Below are positions 61,788 through 64,000 of a stretch of DNA of 64,000 bases, piece after piece. The translations under genes were made by a program, and so were the position numbers. The DNA lies in the NCBI GenBank assembly GCA_037576195.1, contig CM075103.1, positions 21,886,001-21,950,000 of the forward strand. The letters are read 5' to 3'. Every line of letters starts with the position of its first letter. The first letter of the stretch is position 1. This stretch comes from Phytoseiulus persimilis (Eukaryota > Arthropoda > Arachnida > Mesostigmata > Phytoseiidae). A model generated the notes under the pieces. The model did no database searches. It saw only the letters and a program-made list of their open reading frames with translations, and was not told the DNA's origin.

Positions 61788-62062
61788 TTTTTTGTTTTCC
61801 GGCTGAACCTCTCAGCCAGCCCTCAGAAGTGTCCCGGGATCACCTTTCGGTATTGCTTCAGTGACACTCCCTATCGCCTCGCAAATCCCATTGCTGGCGG
61901 TGGGCTTGGGTCTTAAGATGGTTCAGATTTAATTCTGATACAAATTAAATCCTCTTTTCAGCACATAAGAAATTTTCGTTGTCGGCTGGGGATCGAACCC
62001 GCGATTGCTAGCATAGCGTGGCACCCAAGGCGTTGGTTTATGCCACACGGCCAACGAGCCGA
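61788..62062 (-). mobile_element. Complete tRNA-derived SINE with target-site duplications
   Basis: The minus strand starts TCGGCTCGTTGGCC, with A-box-like TGGCCGTGTGG and B-box GGTTCGATCCCC, a 7-bp acceptor-like pair (GTCGGCT/AGCCGAC) around the head, an about 190-bp body and an A-rich tail (GGAAAACAAAAAAAA). Direct repeats CTGACAGAGATATTT (plus 61773-61787) and CTGATAGAGATATTT (plus 62063-62077) flank it exactly, with 14 of 15 identical. All hallmarks of LINE-mobilised SINE insertion are present. The head does not fold as a canonical cloverleaf, so it is not an active tRNA gene. Confidence 0.75.
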
Positions 62063-62092
62063 CTGATAGAGATATTTAGAGCATGATTATGC

Positions 62093-62665
62093 TTTTTTTT
62101 TGCACTCCTTGGTTTTCGTTGTCCATCCTAAGTAACATTCGGGGTGAGGGTGAAAGTTGAGAGCACGTTAGCCAATACCGCATGGGTCCGGCCCGGTCGG
62201 AAGAGACCCGCGAACTGCAGCGCTGTTGCCCCTCTGAATCTCGATTGCGAGTCTTCGGAAAAGGAACTCAGACGCCCGTTTTGTCTCCAGGAGCGATCTT
62301 GATTCGGCGTCCTAGGTGTCTGAGGAAATCTTCGGCGCATGTCCCAATGAAGCCAAGCGTCTCGGAAGCGATTGGGAGCACGATGTTGTGGCTCTCGAAC
62401 TCTCGGTGTTCCGTGAATTTGCTGTTCCCGGCTAGACAGGCGACAGCGCCGGTCTCCTAAGCAGCGGCGGTGCGATGTAATGGCGCGGAGGTGCCCCACA
62501 CGGTGGCGTCCGAACGAGCGTCCGTGCGGGCGGAGAGCGAAGCTCCGAGAGAGGCCGGTGGGCTCAAGCTGGCCATAGCAGAGCCAAGCGCACGAGGGAT
62601 GACGGCGTTCAGGGCCCCGGATTCGATGCGATTTTGAAAAAGACCATGGTTCATATATCTTCCCA
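62093..62665 (-). mobile_element. LINE 3' end, 5'-truncated and frameshifted
   Basis: On the minus strand, broken frames read HNIVLPIASETLGF, EDFLRHLGRRIKIAPGD, then after a frame change SEFLFRRLAIEIQRGN. This order (PIA.ETLG ... LGRRI...GD ... FLF.R....IQRGN) is the C-terminal end of reverse transcriptase polyproteins of non-LTR retrotransposons. Further upstream (about 62,580-62,640) ALNAVIPRALGSA and, in another frame, LEPTGLSR fit the preceding region. A nine-A tail (T9 on plus, 62093-62101) closes the element. Only the extreme 3' end was copied, as is common for LINEs; it cannot code. Confidence 0.7.
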
Positions 62666-64000
62666 TCTGAGCGGTTTCTTCGAGAAATTGACCTGACTTT
62701 CATTTTGAGTTGAGCAGCCGCCTTACAAACATTATAAGATTGTAATTGACTGGTCTGTATCCAATAATTTAGCCCTCGATGAGAATGTTCCATTTTTCTG
62801 ATGACAGAATTGAAATTTTGAATGCAAATCGAGTGCCGGATTTCGGAACTTCGCAGAACGACTGATTGACAGCGATCAGTGAGGACGACGCCTCTATGCG
62901 AAACTCGCAAAACGGCAGTGCGATGGCACTGACTGCATAGAATTTTCTCCTCATTCCTCGACTTGGTCCTCTGGCAATTTCACCAGCCGGATGGTCCCGG
63001 TGGGCACTGATGATGCTCTTGAGACCCCCCGGCTCATATTCGGTGATTGAACTCCACACGAATGGTTTTTTTTTCGTTGTGGGGCTCCCAGTGGATGCCC
63101 GATGGACGTGCACAGCTGGGACCATGCAGGTAATGTGAGAAATAAAACTTACTACAGACCGTATCCTTCCCGCCCCTCTTCGGGTCCGAAATTTGCCGAG
63201 CAATTCCTTCGGAATCTGAAGACGGGCACCTGGTTCGTTCAGTCACTGCAAGTTGCTCCGGATTCCAGAGGCCCTTTATTCGGGAGGCGTGAATGTACCT
63301 GAACCGAGGACAGCCTACTAGGCATAAATTTCGGAACAGCGCTCTCGATCTTGCTTGAGGGACCTCTTCGGATGCTGAGCGACGAGAGGTGATACCTGCC
63401 ATTCGCTCCCACGCTCATTGCTCCCCCTCATTCGGGTTTTCAGAGGGATTTCAGAACCCTGAGTCATCCGTGAAGGGGAGACACGTCAGAATCTGAACTC
63501 GTCGCCATATAAGGTGGACTATGAGAAGGAATCACGGAACGCCGTTTGGTGAGCGCGTAGGACGTGTGACGTGTAGCAGTTGACAATTCGAACGAACGGA
63601 AAAGTCGATTTTTACTAAATTCGGTCCCCTTGAGGTCTCCTCCCGGGGACAAAGCGGCTCCCCAACTCACATTTGAATAACTCGAGGTCGTGCAATCGTA
63701 GAGAGGTTCCCGCGGCGCTTACCGTGATCTGACGATGGCGACGCAACTCGAAGAACTCTCGCATGATCCATCCTATCATACTTACGGGTAGGAGCATGAA
63801 ATAAATGTTTGGTGATTAGAGTCACAATCTCATATTTATTAGGACCCCATTGTTGTACGAGCGCATCATGCCCATTTATCACAGCTCAAGGCGAGTTTGG
63901 AGCGCTTCGATGATCCTTGAGGAAGCGTCACCTCAGACTCCTGGTACTTCGAGCAATTCTTTCACAATGCGACTCGTGTGTCCCCCCCCCCCCCCGACCC
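62666..64000. other. No secure gene; possible first exon on the minus strand at the edge
   Basis: A minus-strand Met-initiated stretch (63797 to about 63721: MLLPVSMIGWIMREFFELRR...) runs into a good donor (ACG|GTAAGC). It might start a membrane protein gene, but no following exon is recognised. The window ends in a C-run. Confidence 0.25.

Noticed and set aside
61981-62063. A tRNA gene on the minus strand
   Set aside because: A 7-bp acceptor-like pair and a B box are present, but D, anticodon and T arms do not fold properly; target duplications show it is a SINE head.
62128-62910. 260-codon minus-strand frame as an intact protein
   Set aside because: The recognisable LINE motifs lie in other frames of the same strand and change frame, so this frame is a chance opening through a dead element.

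Overview
This is a eukaryotic nuclear window, most likely from a chelicerate arthropod; a mite is my best guess. The evidence is split genes with short GT-AG introns (many 57-140 nt), roughly 50% GC, an arthropod-type seven-TM gustatory receptor, an animal SLC16 transporter, an animal ABTB2/BTBD11 protein, and fossils of several animal transposon classes. There are no bacterial operons, ribosome binding sites or CRISPR arrays. The species assignment is inference.

Layout. 1-7,986: no gene recognised; probably the 5' intron or upstream sequence of the transporter. 7,987-23,280 (+): ten exons of a monocarboxylate-transporter-like gene (SLC16 family) lacking its N-terminus. It has an 11.3-kb second intron that holds a 195-bp hAT-type MITE, an 85-bp inverted-repeat element, a GC-rich palindrome cluster and a decayed coding-like block. 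23,281-43,646: no secure gene, but a complete non-autonomous Helitron-like insertion (35,040-37,023) built around a 45-bp minisatellite of about 32 units, and a tRNA-like SINE head near 38.0 kb. 43,656-48,472 (+): a complete 12-coding-exon gene for an ankyrin + BTB protein of the ABTB2/BTBD11 family (1,185 aa), with poly(A) signal. 50,154-50,384 (+): a small secreted tyrosine/glycine-rich peptide gene with poly(A) signal. 52.8-54.7 kb: a second, eroded copy of the minisatellite element and a Mutator-like transposase remnant. 58,175-59,248 (-): an intronless gustatory receptor. 60.0-62.7 kb: a transposon graveyard with a CAGTGGCGTAGCC-type repeat, a hAT transposase C-terminus, a complete tRNA-type SINE with 15-bp target-site duplications, and the 3' end of a LINE with its poly(A).

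The genes do not form a pathway. The transporter moves small carboxylates across membranes, the ABTB2-like protein is probably an adaptor, and the receptor is chemosensory. The most notable structures are the repeats, chiefly the Helitron-like element, whose termini, hairpin, CTAG end and A|T insertion site can all be read directly. All exon models are by eye from splice consensus, reading phase and remembered family similarity; no search was run.
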